A DNA stretch of 64,000 bases, taken from CAZDCD01 sp964503885. Lineage in GTDB: Bacteria; Bacteroidota; Bacteroidia; Bacteroidales; UBA10428. The notes under the pieces were generated by a model. That model saw only the letters and a program-made list of their open reading frames with translations. It made no database searches and was not told the origin of the DNA. The position numbers and the translations under genes were made by a program. Positions 55,844 through 64,000 of this stretch are shown here, piece by piece; the first letter of the stretch is position 1; each line of letters opens with the position of its first letter. The stretch spans positions 62,001 to 126,000 of the forward strand of contig CAZDCD010000010.1 of assembly GCA_964503885.1 (NCBI GenBank), written 5' to 3'.

Positions 55844-56713
55844 TTATTCTTCGCTGAATACACTTTTATAGCTTCCCAGATCAATATTGCGGATCTCATA
55901 GATGTAACTGTAAAGTTTGAGTTGCTTGCCTGCATTATCGGTCTCGGAAAAATAGCTCAGGCTTCCTCCCGGGTAATACCCATAAGCATATTTCAGCATT
56001 AGTTCTCCGGAATTAGTATACACCTTTTTTTCATGCAACAGACCTTTAGCGTTGTAATTAAACGTATCTTTTTCAGTAACCTGACTCTTATCCGCCATTA
56101 TTCGTATTTCCTCTATTACGCTCTTCTGATTCTTGGAGTTATACGTGATGTTCTCTGAAACGGATCTCACACCATTGGGATATTGTTTTTTGTATTTGGT
56201 ATACCGCATCACCGGCAAGTGATCATTGTTATAGCTAATTGTTGTTTGCGACCTGTTTTTTTTTCCTGGTCCGTACTCTGTGATTTTTACCGGTAAGGTA
56301 TCCTGCGTGTAATCGATTGTTTTTTTACCGGTAACGGCCAGTTCACCTGCTTTCTTTTCAAACCTGGTTCCTGATATTTTTGCGCCAACAGAATTGTATT
56401 CATATTTTTCAGCATACAGCAATGAATCGTCCGGCGAAAAGTGCTCTTCGGAAACGACTTTACCATCGTCCGTAAAGAATACAATATAGTTCGATATCTG
56501 ATGGGTTACAGGATCAAAGTAAATGTCTCTTACCGGCCTCATCTCCGAATCAAAAGTTTTTTGCCTTATCGTAAAGTTTTTCGTGGTTGGCCTGCCGTTG
56601 ATGATTTCACGGGACAGGGTCAGGTGAATTCTTACCGAATCGGTTTGTGCTGTAGCTGGCAGCAACAGAATAAAGCATGCGGATGCTAACAATATCGCAG
56701 GTGTATTTCTCAT
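55844..56713 (-). CDS. Secreted repeat protein of unknown function
   Basis: A 289-residue protein with a signal peptide ending L-P-A-T-A-Q. The body consists of strand pairs of the form Y-x-x-x-G/N-x-x-x-x-x, as in Y-N-S-K-N-Q-K-S-V, Y-N-A-K-G-L-L-H-E-K and Y-T-N-S-G-E-L-M-L-K, similar to loose YD/RHS-like or MORN-like repeats seen in Bacteroidota secreted proteins. No enzyme motif is present. It starts 10 bases downstream of the TPR gene on the same strand, so the two are probably co-transcribed. It lies tail to tail with the PorP/SprF gene. Confidence 0.65.
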   Translation of the reverse strand: MRNTPAILLASACFILLLPATAQTDSVRIHLTLSREIINGRPTTKNFTIRQKTFDSEMRPVRDIYFDPVTHQISNYIVFFTDDGKVVSEEHFSPDDSLLYAEKYEYNSVGAKISGTRFEKKAGELAVTGKKTIDYTQDTLPVKITEYGPGKKNRSQTTISYNNDHLPVMRYTKYKKQYPNGVRSVSENITYNSKNQKSVIEEIRIMADKSQVTEKDTFNYNAKGLLHEKKVYTNSGELMLKYAYGYYPGGSLSYFSETDNAGKQLKLYSYIYEIRNIDLGSYKSVFSEE

Positions 56714-56723
56714 AGAATTGACG

Positions 56724-57986
56724 TTAATTGGTTGGTCGACTGCTGCAATGAATATCGATCAGTTCTTGTGCTGCCGTGTAACCCAGTTCAAGGGCTTTGT
56801 TAAGGTCCTTACATGCTTCTCCGGTACGCTGAAGATTGAGCAGCGACACGGCCCTTGAATAATAAGCCCCGGCCAGTTTCGGATTCAGCTCGATTGCTTT
56901 CGTATAATCGGCAACTGCCTCCTTGTGCTGTTGCAGGTTTCCTTCTGAAATTCCGCGGTTAAAATAAGCGGTGGACGAGGAGTGATTTAATTCAATGGCT
57001 TTGGTATAAAAGGGAATCGATTGCCTGTAATCATCAAGCATGCTTTTGGTAACACCCAGGAGAAAATAAACCTGTGCATCAGAAGGGTCATATTCAAGAG
57101 ATTTCTTCAGATCGGCAAATGCCTTATCAGGCTTTTTAAGCTGAATATAGGCCAGCGCCCTGTTATAATAACTCTTCTCCGGACGGTGTTTAAGCGCTAT
57201 GGCTTTTGTAAAATCTGCAACGGCTTTTTCGAATTGTTTGTTCTGGGCGTAACTCACTCCCCGGTGGTAATATGCATCGGCGAATTCCGGATCCAGGCTG
57301 ATTGCCTTGGTTAGATCTTCAATTGCGGCAACGTCGTTTCCGATACCCATTTTGAAAAAGCCGCGGTTATAATAGGCGCTTGCATTGCTTGGATCAATCT
57401 CGATGATCTTATCATAATCGCCGATTGCTCCCATATAATCATCAAGGGCCGATCTGGCTTCGATGCTTTTCAGGTAGGCATCGATGTTTTCTTTATTCAG
57501 TGCTATGGCCAGCTTATAATCGCTGATCGAACCCCTGAAATCACCTGTATGGGCCTTTGCGATACCTCTCTGGTAATACGCTTCGGCATATAGCGAATCG
57601 AGTACAAGGGCTTTTGTAAATGCTTGTGCTGCCTTATCGTAATCTTTTCCTGAGATGAGAATAAGTCCCCGATAATAGTATGCCTCTGGTATGATGCTGT
57701 CTATATGCAGTGCCATATTGATGTTTTCCATTGCTTCTCCTGCTTTATTCATTGAATACAGGGCTTTTCCTCTGGCCAGATAGGCACCGGATGATTGTTT
57801 ATTCCATCGCAGGGCTTTATTGAACAGGTTTAATGCCGTCTGATACTCTTTTTCTTTCAGAAAAACATTCCCTTTTTCAAAATAGCAGTCACTTATCTGA
57901 TTTTTAAAGCTATACAAAACAATTGATGCAATAATAAGAATTGCAACCAGCAGCAGCAAGACATACAAACCTTTTATGTGTTTCAT
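56724..57986 (-). CDS. Membrane-anchored TPR-repeat protein
   Basis: A 420-residue protein with one N-terminal hydrophobic helix (about residues 8-28) and then about eleven tandem tetratricopeptide repeats. Each contains A-Y-Y-x-R-G-x-x-x or A-Y-x-N-R-G and D-Y-x-K-A-I-x-L-D/N-P type spacing. TPR domains bind peptides or partner proteins; no other domain is present. It is likely anchored in the cytoplasmic membrane with repeats in the periplasm, but topology is inferred. The next gene on the strand starts 10 bases downstream. Confidence 0.85.
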   Translation of the reverse strand: MKHIKGLYVLLLLVAILIIASIVLYSFKNQISDCYFEKGNVFLKEKEYQTALNLFNKALRWNKQSSGAYLARGKALYSMNKAGEAMENINMALHIDSIIPEAYYYRGLILISGKDYDKAAQAFTKALVLDSLYAEAYYQRGIAKAHTGDFRGSISDYKLAIALNKENIDAYLKSIEARSALDDYMGAIGDYDKIIEIDPSNASAYYNRGFFKMGIGNDVAAIEDLTKAISLDPEFADAYYHRGVSYAQNKQFEKAVADFTKAIALKHRPEKSYYNRALAYIQLKKPDKAFADLKKSLEYDPSDAQVYFLLGVTKSMLDDYRQSIPFYTKAIELNHSSSTAYFNRGISEGNLQQHKEAVADYTKAIELNPKLAGAYYSRAVSLLNLQRTGEACKDLNKALELGYTAAQELIDIHCSSRPTN

Positions 57987-58269
57987 TTTTCAATGTTTTT
58001 CAAAATCCGTAACTAATATTACTAAAAAAAAATAAAAGAACGGATACTGGGGAAAAGTTTTTATTTCACGAGTTTTGTGTTCAGGTTTCAGGGTTCTTCA
58101 AAATAACTACGAGTGATATGCTGTTGATTTATTATCGTAAAACGATAACTTTTTTCTCCCATTATCAGACTTTTATCTGTCTCTTTCTTCCTTACTATAA
58201 CATCCAGTATCAGAACAGATTACCGATTACTGATTACTCTAAACTTTTGAACCCTGAACTCTAAAAAAC

Positions 58270-59358
58270 CTAACTCTCCGGAAATTTATAAATCACCGAA
58301 TTGATGTTCATTCCTGATCCTACTGAAGCGAAAACCGCTATATTTCCGGGTTGCAGTGAATGTTCGGCAAGTCTGCCCGTAACAATAAGGTTGAGCATTG
58401 TAGGGATGGTTGCCACAGAAGAATTTCCGAATAGCGATATAGTCATGGGCATAATAAGTTTCGGGATCTTAATTTCCTTGTAGAGTTTAAAAAGTCTCTT
58501 AAGGATGGCATCATCCATCTTAGCGTTAGCCTGATGGATGAGTATTTTCTTTACCTGGCTGAGCATCACTCCGGCTTTGTCGAGGCTGTCCTTTACCACC
58601 TGCGGTACCGTTCTCAACGCATATTCGTAAAGTTTCCTGCCGTTCATTTTTATGAAAAGTTCAGAAGCTTTTGCCTCAGGGTTGTTTGATTTACCCAGCC
58701 ATAAATTGTACGCCTGTTCCAGGGTATCTGATCGCGATATATGCGACAGAATGCCAACCGGTTCTTTGCTTTCCACAGCCTCAAGGATCGTGGCTCCGGC
58801 CCCGTCCGCATAGATCATGCTATCCCTGTCGTATGGATCACTGATCTTTGAAAGCGTATCGGTACCTATTACCAAAACGCGTTTTGCATCTCCTGACTTA
58901 ATGTAATAATTGGCCTGTATCATTGCCTGGAGCCATCCAGGACATCCGAAAATTACATCATAGGATATTGTAAACGGGTTATTGATGCCCAGTTTTTCTT
59001 TTACCCTTGCAGCAAGACTCGGAAGAATATCAGACTGCAAAGAGCCGTTATGTATGTCGCCGAAATTATGCGCAACAATAATATAATCAAGGGTTTCCTT
59101 ATCAATGGATGCAGATTTGATAGCCTCAAGTGCAGCATTGTAAGCCATATCCGATGCAGTCACCTCATCATTGACATAACGTCTTTCCCTGATTTCGGTA
59201 ATCTCCTCGAATTTTTTAATAATTTCTTCTGTGGGTATGTCAATTTTAGCACCGTCGACGTCATAAAATTCATTGAAAATGAAATTTTCATTCCTGACTA
59301 CTTTGGATGGAATAAAACTGCCGGTTCCTATGATCACTGAATATTTTTCCATGCTCAT
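58270..59358 (-). CDS. 3-oxoacyl-ACP synthase III (FabH/KASIII-like)
   Basis: A 362-residue condensing enzyme. The start is at the ATG 59358 (M-S-M-E-K-Y-S-V), with a GAGAA stretch upstream; an ATG at 59352 or the TTG at 59364 are possible. The thiolase fold carries the catalytic triad: Cys139 in F-G-C-P-G-W, His in I-H-Q-A-N-A-K and Asn in F-G-N-S-S-V-A-T. The opening I-I-G-T-G-S-F-I-P is typical of FabH. It stands alone, away from other fatty-acid genes, so it may serve a special acyl product rather than general fatty-acid initiation; that is inference. Confidence 0.85.
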   Translation of the reverse strand: MSMEKYSVIIGTGSFIPSKVVRNENFIFNEFYDVDGAKIDIPTEEIIKKFEEITEIRERRYVNDEVTASDMAYNAALEAIKSASIDKETLDYIIVAHNFGDIHNGSLQSDILPSLAARVKEKLGINNPFTISYDVIFGCPGWLQAMIQANYYIKSGDAKRVLVIGTDTLSKISDPYDRDSMIYADGAGATILEAVESKEPVGILSHISRSDTLEQAYNLWLGKSNNPEAKASELFIKMNGRKLYEYALRTVPQVVKDSLDKAGVMLSQVKKILIHQANAKMDDAILKRLFKLYKEIKIPKLIMPMTISLFGNSSVATIPTMLNLIVTGRLAEHSLQPGNIAVFASVGSGMNINSVIYKFPES

Positions 59359-59595
59359 AACCAATTCTCATTAATATAGATATAAAAAGCAAAATTGTGG
59401 ATGCCTGCTGCTTTCTGATACACAGATCGAGAAGTCAATATACCTCTGCACAATTTTTGGCGAATTTAAAGGATATTTAAGATTTATTCTAACCTTTTTT
59501 AAAAAAAACAGCGGCCGTGAGAGGACTTAGAAGCTTGTTATGTCCAGGAATACATTCAATTGCAGTAGAAATGATACCTCTTTTTGTTCATCCGG

Positions 59596-62100
59596 TCAAC
59601 GTATGATATACCTGTCGATTTTCGATAACATTTCATTCAGATTCAGGGGTTTTGAAAGATAATCATCGCAGCCTGAGAGCAGACACTTTTCCCTTTCTCC
59701 TTCCATAGCAAATGAAGTTTGTGCAATAACAGGTACTTTCGAATCAATTTTTTTTATCTGCTGGGTGGCAATGTACCCATCCATTACAGGCATTTGAATA
59801 TCCATCAATACAAGATGGAAGGAACTATCCCTGAAAATATCAACAGCTTCGGCTCCGTTGATTGCCCTGTAAATTTTAGCCTTGGTTCTTGACAGTGCAG
59901 ATTCCAGTACCTTATAATTCAGGTCTTCATCTTCAGCGATAAGGATTTTTTTGCCTTTCCAGTCATAGTGCAGGAGCATATTCGCGGCTAAGCTCGATTT
60001 CCTAAGTTCCTGAACTGAAAAAGATCCGATCTCAATGGTTTTAAAAGGTATTGTAAAATAAAATGTCGATCCTGCCTGAACAGCAGATTCAACCCATATT
60101 TTTCCGCCAAGAAGCTCTACAAGGTTTTTTGTGATGGCAAGCCCTAAACCCGTGCCGCCAAACTGGTCTCCTGCAGTGGGATCTATCTGTGAAAACCGCT
60201 CGAAAATATACTGGAACTTGCTTTCAGGTATCCCGATACCGCTGTCTTTTACATAAAACTGCAGGTAAGTAGACTGACGGGTAAATCCGAATTCGACAAA
60301 TCCATCGACAGTATACTTTATCGCATTTTCAAGGAGGTTATTCAGGATCTGCCTCAGCCTGTGGCCATCAGTATCAATAGTAACGCTGTTTTTCAGGCAA
60401 TTCCTATCAAGCGTTAGGATGATGTGTTCTTTGTTCCTCTTATTTTTCAATTCGTTGAACATATTCAGCAAATCAAAACAGATGGCCGTAATGTTACAGC
60501 TCGACTTGCTGATAGTGAGCTGCCGGGCTTCGATCCTGGCAATATCTATAATATCATCGATGAGTCCGAGCAGGCTTTCGCCGGCAGTGGTCACATAATT
60601 TATATACTCATCCCTTTTTGCTTTGGTAAGATCAGGGTCTCTGATAAAATTTGAAAAGGCAAGAATTGCATTCATCGGGGTCCTGAGCTCATGCGACATG
60701 TTCGACAGAAAGGCTGATTTAAGCCTGTCGGATTCCTCGGCTATTTTTCGTTCGCTGATCTCAGTCTTCAGTTCAGCCGATTTCTGTTCCACCTGTTTTT
60801 CAAGCAGTAACTTGTGTTCGTGCAGTTCCTTTTCGACCTTTCTTTTCTGAATATAGGCTACAATGATTATTACCAGAAGACTTAGGAGGATCAGGATACC
60901 AATACTCAGGAATTTTTTATACAATTTTTGCTGAGCAAGTTCTTTGCTCTTTATGGTTAATTCATTATCAAGAAGTTCAAGCTTATATTCAGCTTCCATT
61001 TCCATGATCTTGTTTTTCGACTCTACAGATTTAATAGAATCTTCGAGATCATCAAACAGCTTGAAATATTCCAGAGATTTCTTGTAGTCATTTTGATCGG
61101 CGTACAAATTTGAAATGGCTTCGTAATTGGCCATAATTCCCTGTACATATCCTGCATGTTTTGCCAGTTCAAGACTTTTTTCATAATAGGTTAACGCTGT
61201 GCTCAGGTCTTTCAGGTTGGAGTAAGATGTACCCACATTGTGCATGGCAAGGATTTTTCCAATCTCAAAGTCGATTTCGTTGAAAACCTTCAACGATTCC
61301 TTGTAGTATCGAAGCGCCTGGGTATATTCCTTGCTCTTCTGACAAATCAGCCCGTTGTTGCTTAATGAAATACCCATACCTTCCTTGTCATCGAGGTCTT
61401 TGTAAATTTTATATGATTTGGTGATATTTTCTTTTGCAGCATCGAACTCATCGTTTCCGATGTAGATCAGGCCCAGGTTTTGGGTGAGCCCGGCAATGTT
61501 CCTCTTGTTTTTTAACCGTTCATTTATATGAAGCGATTTTTTATAGTAATACAATGCGTTTTCGGTGTTATTCAGTTCGTGGTGCACCAACCCCATGTTC
61601 TGGTAGATGTTGGCTTCCTCCTGCTCACGGTTGAGCCTGATGTATATCTTCAATGCTTCCTGGTAGTCTTTTATCGCTTCTTCATAATTTCCCTGATAAT
61701 ACTCTGCCAGCCCGAGAAATTTGTTGATCTCCGCGATCTGTTCCGTGTTGTTGAACCGCCTGAAAATATCGAGCGCCTGCAGCAGGTAGCCTTTTGAATC
61801 CTTATACTCTTCTTTATTGTATTTTGCCAAGCCCATTCCGGATGAGGCGATTGCTTTCAGGCTGTCGATATTGAGTAGTCTTGAGATGGCATATGACCTC
61901 GAATAATAATTAAATGCCGTAGCCGGGGAATCGTTAAGGTAATAATGCCCCAGTTTATTCAGGATTAGCGACTGTGTAACATTTTTTTCATCCGAAAGCT
62001 CTTTTTTCAGGCTATCGGGATCATCTCCGGTGGATACCGGGTATGAATTCATGGGAATTGCAAGCAGCAGGGAAGTTAATATGAAAAAAGCAGCTCTCAT
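59596..62100 (-). CDS. Hybrid histidine kinase with N-terminal TPR sensor
   Basis: An 834-residue signalling protein. A signal peptide or first helix (1-20) is followed by TPR repeats (about 35-360), a short coiled coil, one transmembrane helix (about 397-420) and a second coiled coil. HisKA follows with H470 (S-H-E-L-R-T-P), then HATPase_c with N-L-L-E-N-A-I-K-Y-T, D-S-G-I-G-I-P and G-T-G-L-G-L-A. A receiver domain (about 715-832) has D767 in L-M-D-I-Q-M-P and K in S-K-P-L-N. TPR-sensor kinases of this type are widespread in Bacteroidota, with periplasmic sensing of unknown signals. No separate response regulator is adjacent. Confidence 0.93.
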   Translation of the reverse strand: MRAAFFILTSLLLAIPMNSYPVSTGDDPDSLKKELSDEKNVTQSLILNKLGHYYLNDSPATAFNYYSRSYAISRLLNIDSLKAIASSGMGLAKYNKEEYKDSKGYLLQALDIFRRFNNTEQIAEINKFLGLAEYYQGNYEEAIKDYQEALKIYIRLNREQEEANIYQNMGLVHHELNNTENALYYYKKSLHINERLKNKRNIAGLTQNLGLIYIGNDEFDAAKENITKSYKIYKDLDDKEGMGISLSNNGLICQKSKEYTQALRYYKESLKVFNEIDFEIGKILAMHNVGTSYSNLKDLSTALTYYEKSLELAKHAGYVQGIMANYEAISNLYADQNDYKKSLEYFKLFDDLEDSIKSVESKNKIMEMEAEYKLELLDNELTIKSKELAQQKLYKKFLSIGILILLSLLVIIIVAYIQKRKVEKELHEHKLLLEKQVEQKSAELKTEISERKIAEESDRLKSAFLSNMSHELRTPMNAILAFSNFIRDPDLTKAKRDEYINYVTTAGESLLGLIDDIIDIARIEARQLTISKSSCNITAICFDLLNMFNELKNKRNKEHIILTLDRNCLKNSVTIDTDGHRLRQILNNLLENAIKYTVDGFVEFGFTRQSTYLQFYVKDSGIGIPESKFQYIFERFSQIDPTAGDQFGGTGLGLAITKNLVELLGGKIWVESAVQAGSTFYFTIPFKTIEIGSFSVQELRKSSLAANMLLHYDWKGKKILIAEDEDLNYKVLESALSRTKAKIYRAINGAEAVDIFRDSSFHLVLMDIQMPVMDGYIATQQIKKIDSKVPVIAQTSFAMEGEREKCLLSGCDDYLSKPLNLNEMLSKIDRYIIR

Positions 62101-62331
62101 CTCGTTTTCGGCCGGAAAAATAGTAAATATTTCCCGACACGGAAAGTGAATCCCCTGTCATTTATCAACATGAACATGCATTTCATAAAAAATCAGGCCG
62201 ACCTGAAAGCAAAGAAAGAAAACAAACCCGGACAATTCCCAAAGATACCGTGGAATTGACCGGCTTTGTGCAAAACCGGAAAATGGATTTTTATTTCCGG
62301 GTCCCTTTGCTTACCGGAAAAAACAGCCTGA

Positions 62332-63030
62332 TTACTGGCTTAACCTGAAGAACACGGGTATGGTATAGGTGACTTTTACCGGAATATTCCGCTGTTTTCC
62401 GGGCTTCCATCGGGGTGAATTCTCCAGCACTTTGATCACTTCATCGTCGAGCAGCGGATCTACTCCTTTCATAATCCTGACATCCACTACATAGCCTTCT
62501 TTATTTATTGCAAAATGAGCAACTACTCTTCCCTGAATTCCCATACCAATTGCTTCATCAGAATAGATCACGTGAGATTGCACATATTCTACAAATTCTT
62601 CATATCCTTCACCCCTGAATGATGGTTTTGTTGCAACACTCCAGAATGGCACTTCATCTTCGACATTTTCCTCTTCCATAGGAATGTAATAGTTGCCGAC
62701 AGCATCATCTTCGCCGATTTCCAATTTAAAATCAAGTGCATCGCTGATGATATCATCGTTATTGTCATGAATAATAAACTCCCATATTTCCGGCTTGGGC
62801 GGTTCCTGGGGGATATCCTTTGTGAAGGTATTCTCTACAAGCTCATCTTCAAATTTACCATTATTCGCAGCTAACAGAGAATTGTCAGTTTTCTTCGGTA
62901 CTTTCCACTCAAAAGCAATAAGCAGTAGTCCCAGAGAAACAAGAAGACCTACCTGGAAAAATAACCATTTCTTGTTTTCCAGATTTGCGTGTTTGGTTTT
63001 TTTGGTTTCATGGCCTGAGTTTTTTAACAT
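62332..63030 (-). CDS. TonB family energy-transducing protein
   Basis: A 232-residue protein with one transmembrane helix (about residues 23-42), an acidic/proline linker (P-Q-E-P-P-K-P near 75) and a C-terminal TonB domain (about 145-230). The domain shows G-I-Q-G-R-V-V-A-H-F-A-I-N-K-E-G, V-D-V-R-I-M-K-G-V-D and S-P-R-W-K-P-G-K-Q. It spans the periplasm and drives TonB-dependent receptors. No ExbB/ExbD genes are adjacent, so it borrows them from elsewhere. The linker is short and acidic, shorter than in classic TonB. Confidence 0.92.
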   Translation of the reverse strand: MLKNSGHETKKTKHANLENKKWLFFQVGLLVSLGLLLIAFEWKVPKKTDNSLLAANNGKFEDELVENTFTKDIPQEPPKPEIWEFIIHDNNDDIISDALDFKLEIGEDDAVGNYYIPMEEENVEDEVPFWSVATKPSFRGEGYEEFVEYVQSHVIYSDEAIGMGIQGRVVAHFAINKEGYVVDVRIMKGVDPLLDDEVIKVLENSPRWKPGKQRNIPVKVTYTIPVFFRLSQ

Positions 63031-63278
63031 TGAATTGATCGTACAATGTGTAAGAACAACATGAATAATTGTACAAATAAATCAACGTATTGTTACCTGA
63101 TAAAAAACAAATTCAGTGCCAAAATTCGGGTAGTAATCAACCGGTTTGCCAGTTCCGGATGCATTTTAATGCATGTATGTTAAAACCGGTGATCACCCGT
63201 AATCCAATCGGACCAGGGTATATAAATCATGCGCGGAAAGGGAGAAAACAATGGCCTGTTCAGTGAAAATATGCCAGA

Positions 63279-63506
63279 TCAGTTATACAACTTTTTGCTT
63301 CTTTTGGTCTTGTTCTTTTTAATTTTATACGTTTTCCGTTTTTCAACCGAAGTGTATTTTTTATTTCGCGGAAGCTCGTCTTTCCTCGGGATCATGAGGT
63401 TACGGCGCTGCTGTGCATCTTTAGCTGCTCCGCAACCGGTAATTCCGGTAATCAGAATGATCAGTGCGGCTGTTAAAAATTTGCCGGGAGTTACTGCTAA
63501 TCTCAT
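63279..63506 (-). CDS. Small basic lipoprotein of Bacteroidota
   Basis: A 75-residue product with a lipoprotein signal ending I-T-G-C near residue 25. A short mature part of about 50 residues follows with N-L-M-I-P-R-K-D-E-L-P-R-N-K-K-Y and a very basic tail (K-K-N-K-T-K-R-S-K-K). This pattern of a tiny lipoprotein with M-x-P-x-x-x-E-L-P-R-N-K is seen in many Bacteroidota genomes, with no assigned function. It would be anchored to an envelope membrane, with the charged tail facing peptidoglycan or lipid heads; that is inference. It stands alone on the minus strand. Confidence 0.75.
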   Translation of the reverse strand: MRLAVTPGKFLTAALIILITGITGCGAAKDAQQRRNLMIPRKDELPRNKKYTSVEKRKTYKIKKNKTKRSKKLYN

Positions 63507-63687
63507 CAGAATATGCTTTTAAGGTGGTTATCTTTTAGAAAGGTATACGAAAGAAGTCAGTTAAATGTTTTGCTGTTTTTTTAGCATCCGGCTTTCGGTT
63601 GATGATTTTCAATCAATTATTTGCTCTTTACGGTAAAATGATATCTTTGAGAGTAGGAACCGGCTTTACAGAAATTACCAAATCTTC

Positions 63688-64000
63688 TTAGTTCATCATC
63701 ACTTTCAGGATTTCAGGCAATTTTATTAACTTCAGGAGTTTCGACCTGTCAATGTTATCTGCCATTGGCTGTAAATCAATGTGTCCGATCCTGGTCATTA
63801 CAAAATATTCACCCAGTATATTGTCCAGCAACAGAAAGGCGAGATGCGCATAACGGCTGTCATCTCCGGAATAACCCGGTAAAAAAAGCTGCAGGTGTAT
63901 CTTTTCATCAAAGCAATACTGAAACCAGATCTCCTCGGCGCTTAGTTTAAGATCCCCGATCTGAACCGCAAACTCACACCCTTTCGGTTGCCTGAATTTG
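63688..64000 (-). CDS. Unknown protein, C-terminal part (start outside the window)
   Basis: An open frame enters from the right edge and ends at TAA (63690-63688), giving 103 residues of an incomplete protein. It contains F-A-V-Q-I-G-D-L-K-L-S, I-H-L-Q-L-F-L-P-G-Y-S-G-D-D and L-L-D-N-I-L-G-E-Y-F-V-M-T-R-I-G, a globular alpha/beta pattern reminiscent of DUF695-like proteins, though that assignment is uncertain. No signal peptide can be judged. The 180-base spacer before the small lipoprotein gene shows nothing else. Confidence 0.6.
   Translation of the reverse strand, partial: KFRQPKGCEFAVQIGDLKLSAEEIWFQYCFDEKIHLQLFLPGYSGDDSRYAHLAFLLLDNILGEYFVMTRIGHIDLQPMADNIDRSKLLKLIKLPEILKVMMN

Noticed and set aside
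1..64000. CRISPR arrays, insertion sequences, integrases, phage genes, tRNA or rRNA genes
   Set aside because: None could be found on either strand; the deletions in the carbohydrate block show no flanking transposase.

Overview
The window is one continuous piece of a Bacteroidota chromosome, most likely from the Bacteroidales/Marinilabiliales side of the phylum. The evidence is the gene content: PorP/SprF and gliding-motility C-terminal domain proteins of the type IX secretion system (T9SS), SusC/SusD and FecI-type sigma remnants, DUF4293, RNase Y beside ZapA, many secreted glycoside hydrolases and TonB-dependent transport. A TTG...TAnnTTTG promoter precedes rplS. No tRNA, rRNA, CRISPR array, transposase or phage gene was seen.

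Layout. 1-10.4 kb is mainly housekeeping: the end of pyrB and pyrI, a DUF4293 membrane protein, a SirB1-type protein, RNase Y, a probable 6S RNA, zapA and its coiled-coil partner, an M23 peptidase, anmK, a C69 peptidase and rplS. 10.4-18.8 kb holds a PQQ-type propeller, an AraC regulator divergent from a methanol-methyltransferase-like pair (mtaC-mtaB), and a large AsmA protein. 19.2-32 kb is a hemicellulose-degradation region: GH31 with PA14, a sialate O-acetylesterase-type SGNH enzyme, GH115 and GH9. It is interspersed with wreckage: a sigma factor/SusC/SusD relic made by one large deletion, a GH43 gene collapsed to its two ends, and a 0.5-kb island of short palindromes. 32-35 kb is an Rrf2 regulator with two YceI-type proteins and a beta-barrel protein. 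35.3-42.5 kb is a second carbohydrate block: a GH13 enzyme with an altered region I, a GH2 enzyme with a glucuronidase-type NxKG motif, a TonB-dependent receptor and an alpha/beta-hydrolase.

43.1-55.8 kb is the most striking part. A 3,134-residue beta-solenoid protein is followed by a 322-residue secreted protein, a 340-residue protein with a type-B T9SS C-terminal domain, and a PorP/SprF protein, all on one strand. The first two lack a recognisable T9SS sorting domain but end in nearly the same tail (TGPxYYIPN), stopping about where a type-B domain would begin. This suggests a split, multi-subunit T9SS surface structure in which only the third protein carries the sorting domain.

55.8-64 kb returns to general functions on the minus strand: a secreted repeat protein, a TPR protein, a FabH-like synthase, a hybrid histidine kinase with TPRs, a TonB-type protein, a small basic lipoprotein and a partial unknown gene.

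Working together: the carbohydrate genes suggest attack on xyloglucan and (methyl)glucuronoxylan. The mtaCB pair could use methanol released from plant polymers, but no MtaA-type acceptor methyltransferase lies in the window. Homology statements rest on motifs read by eye; no database search was possible.
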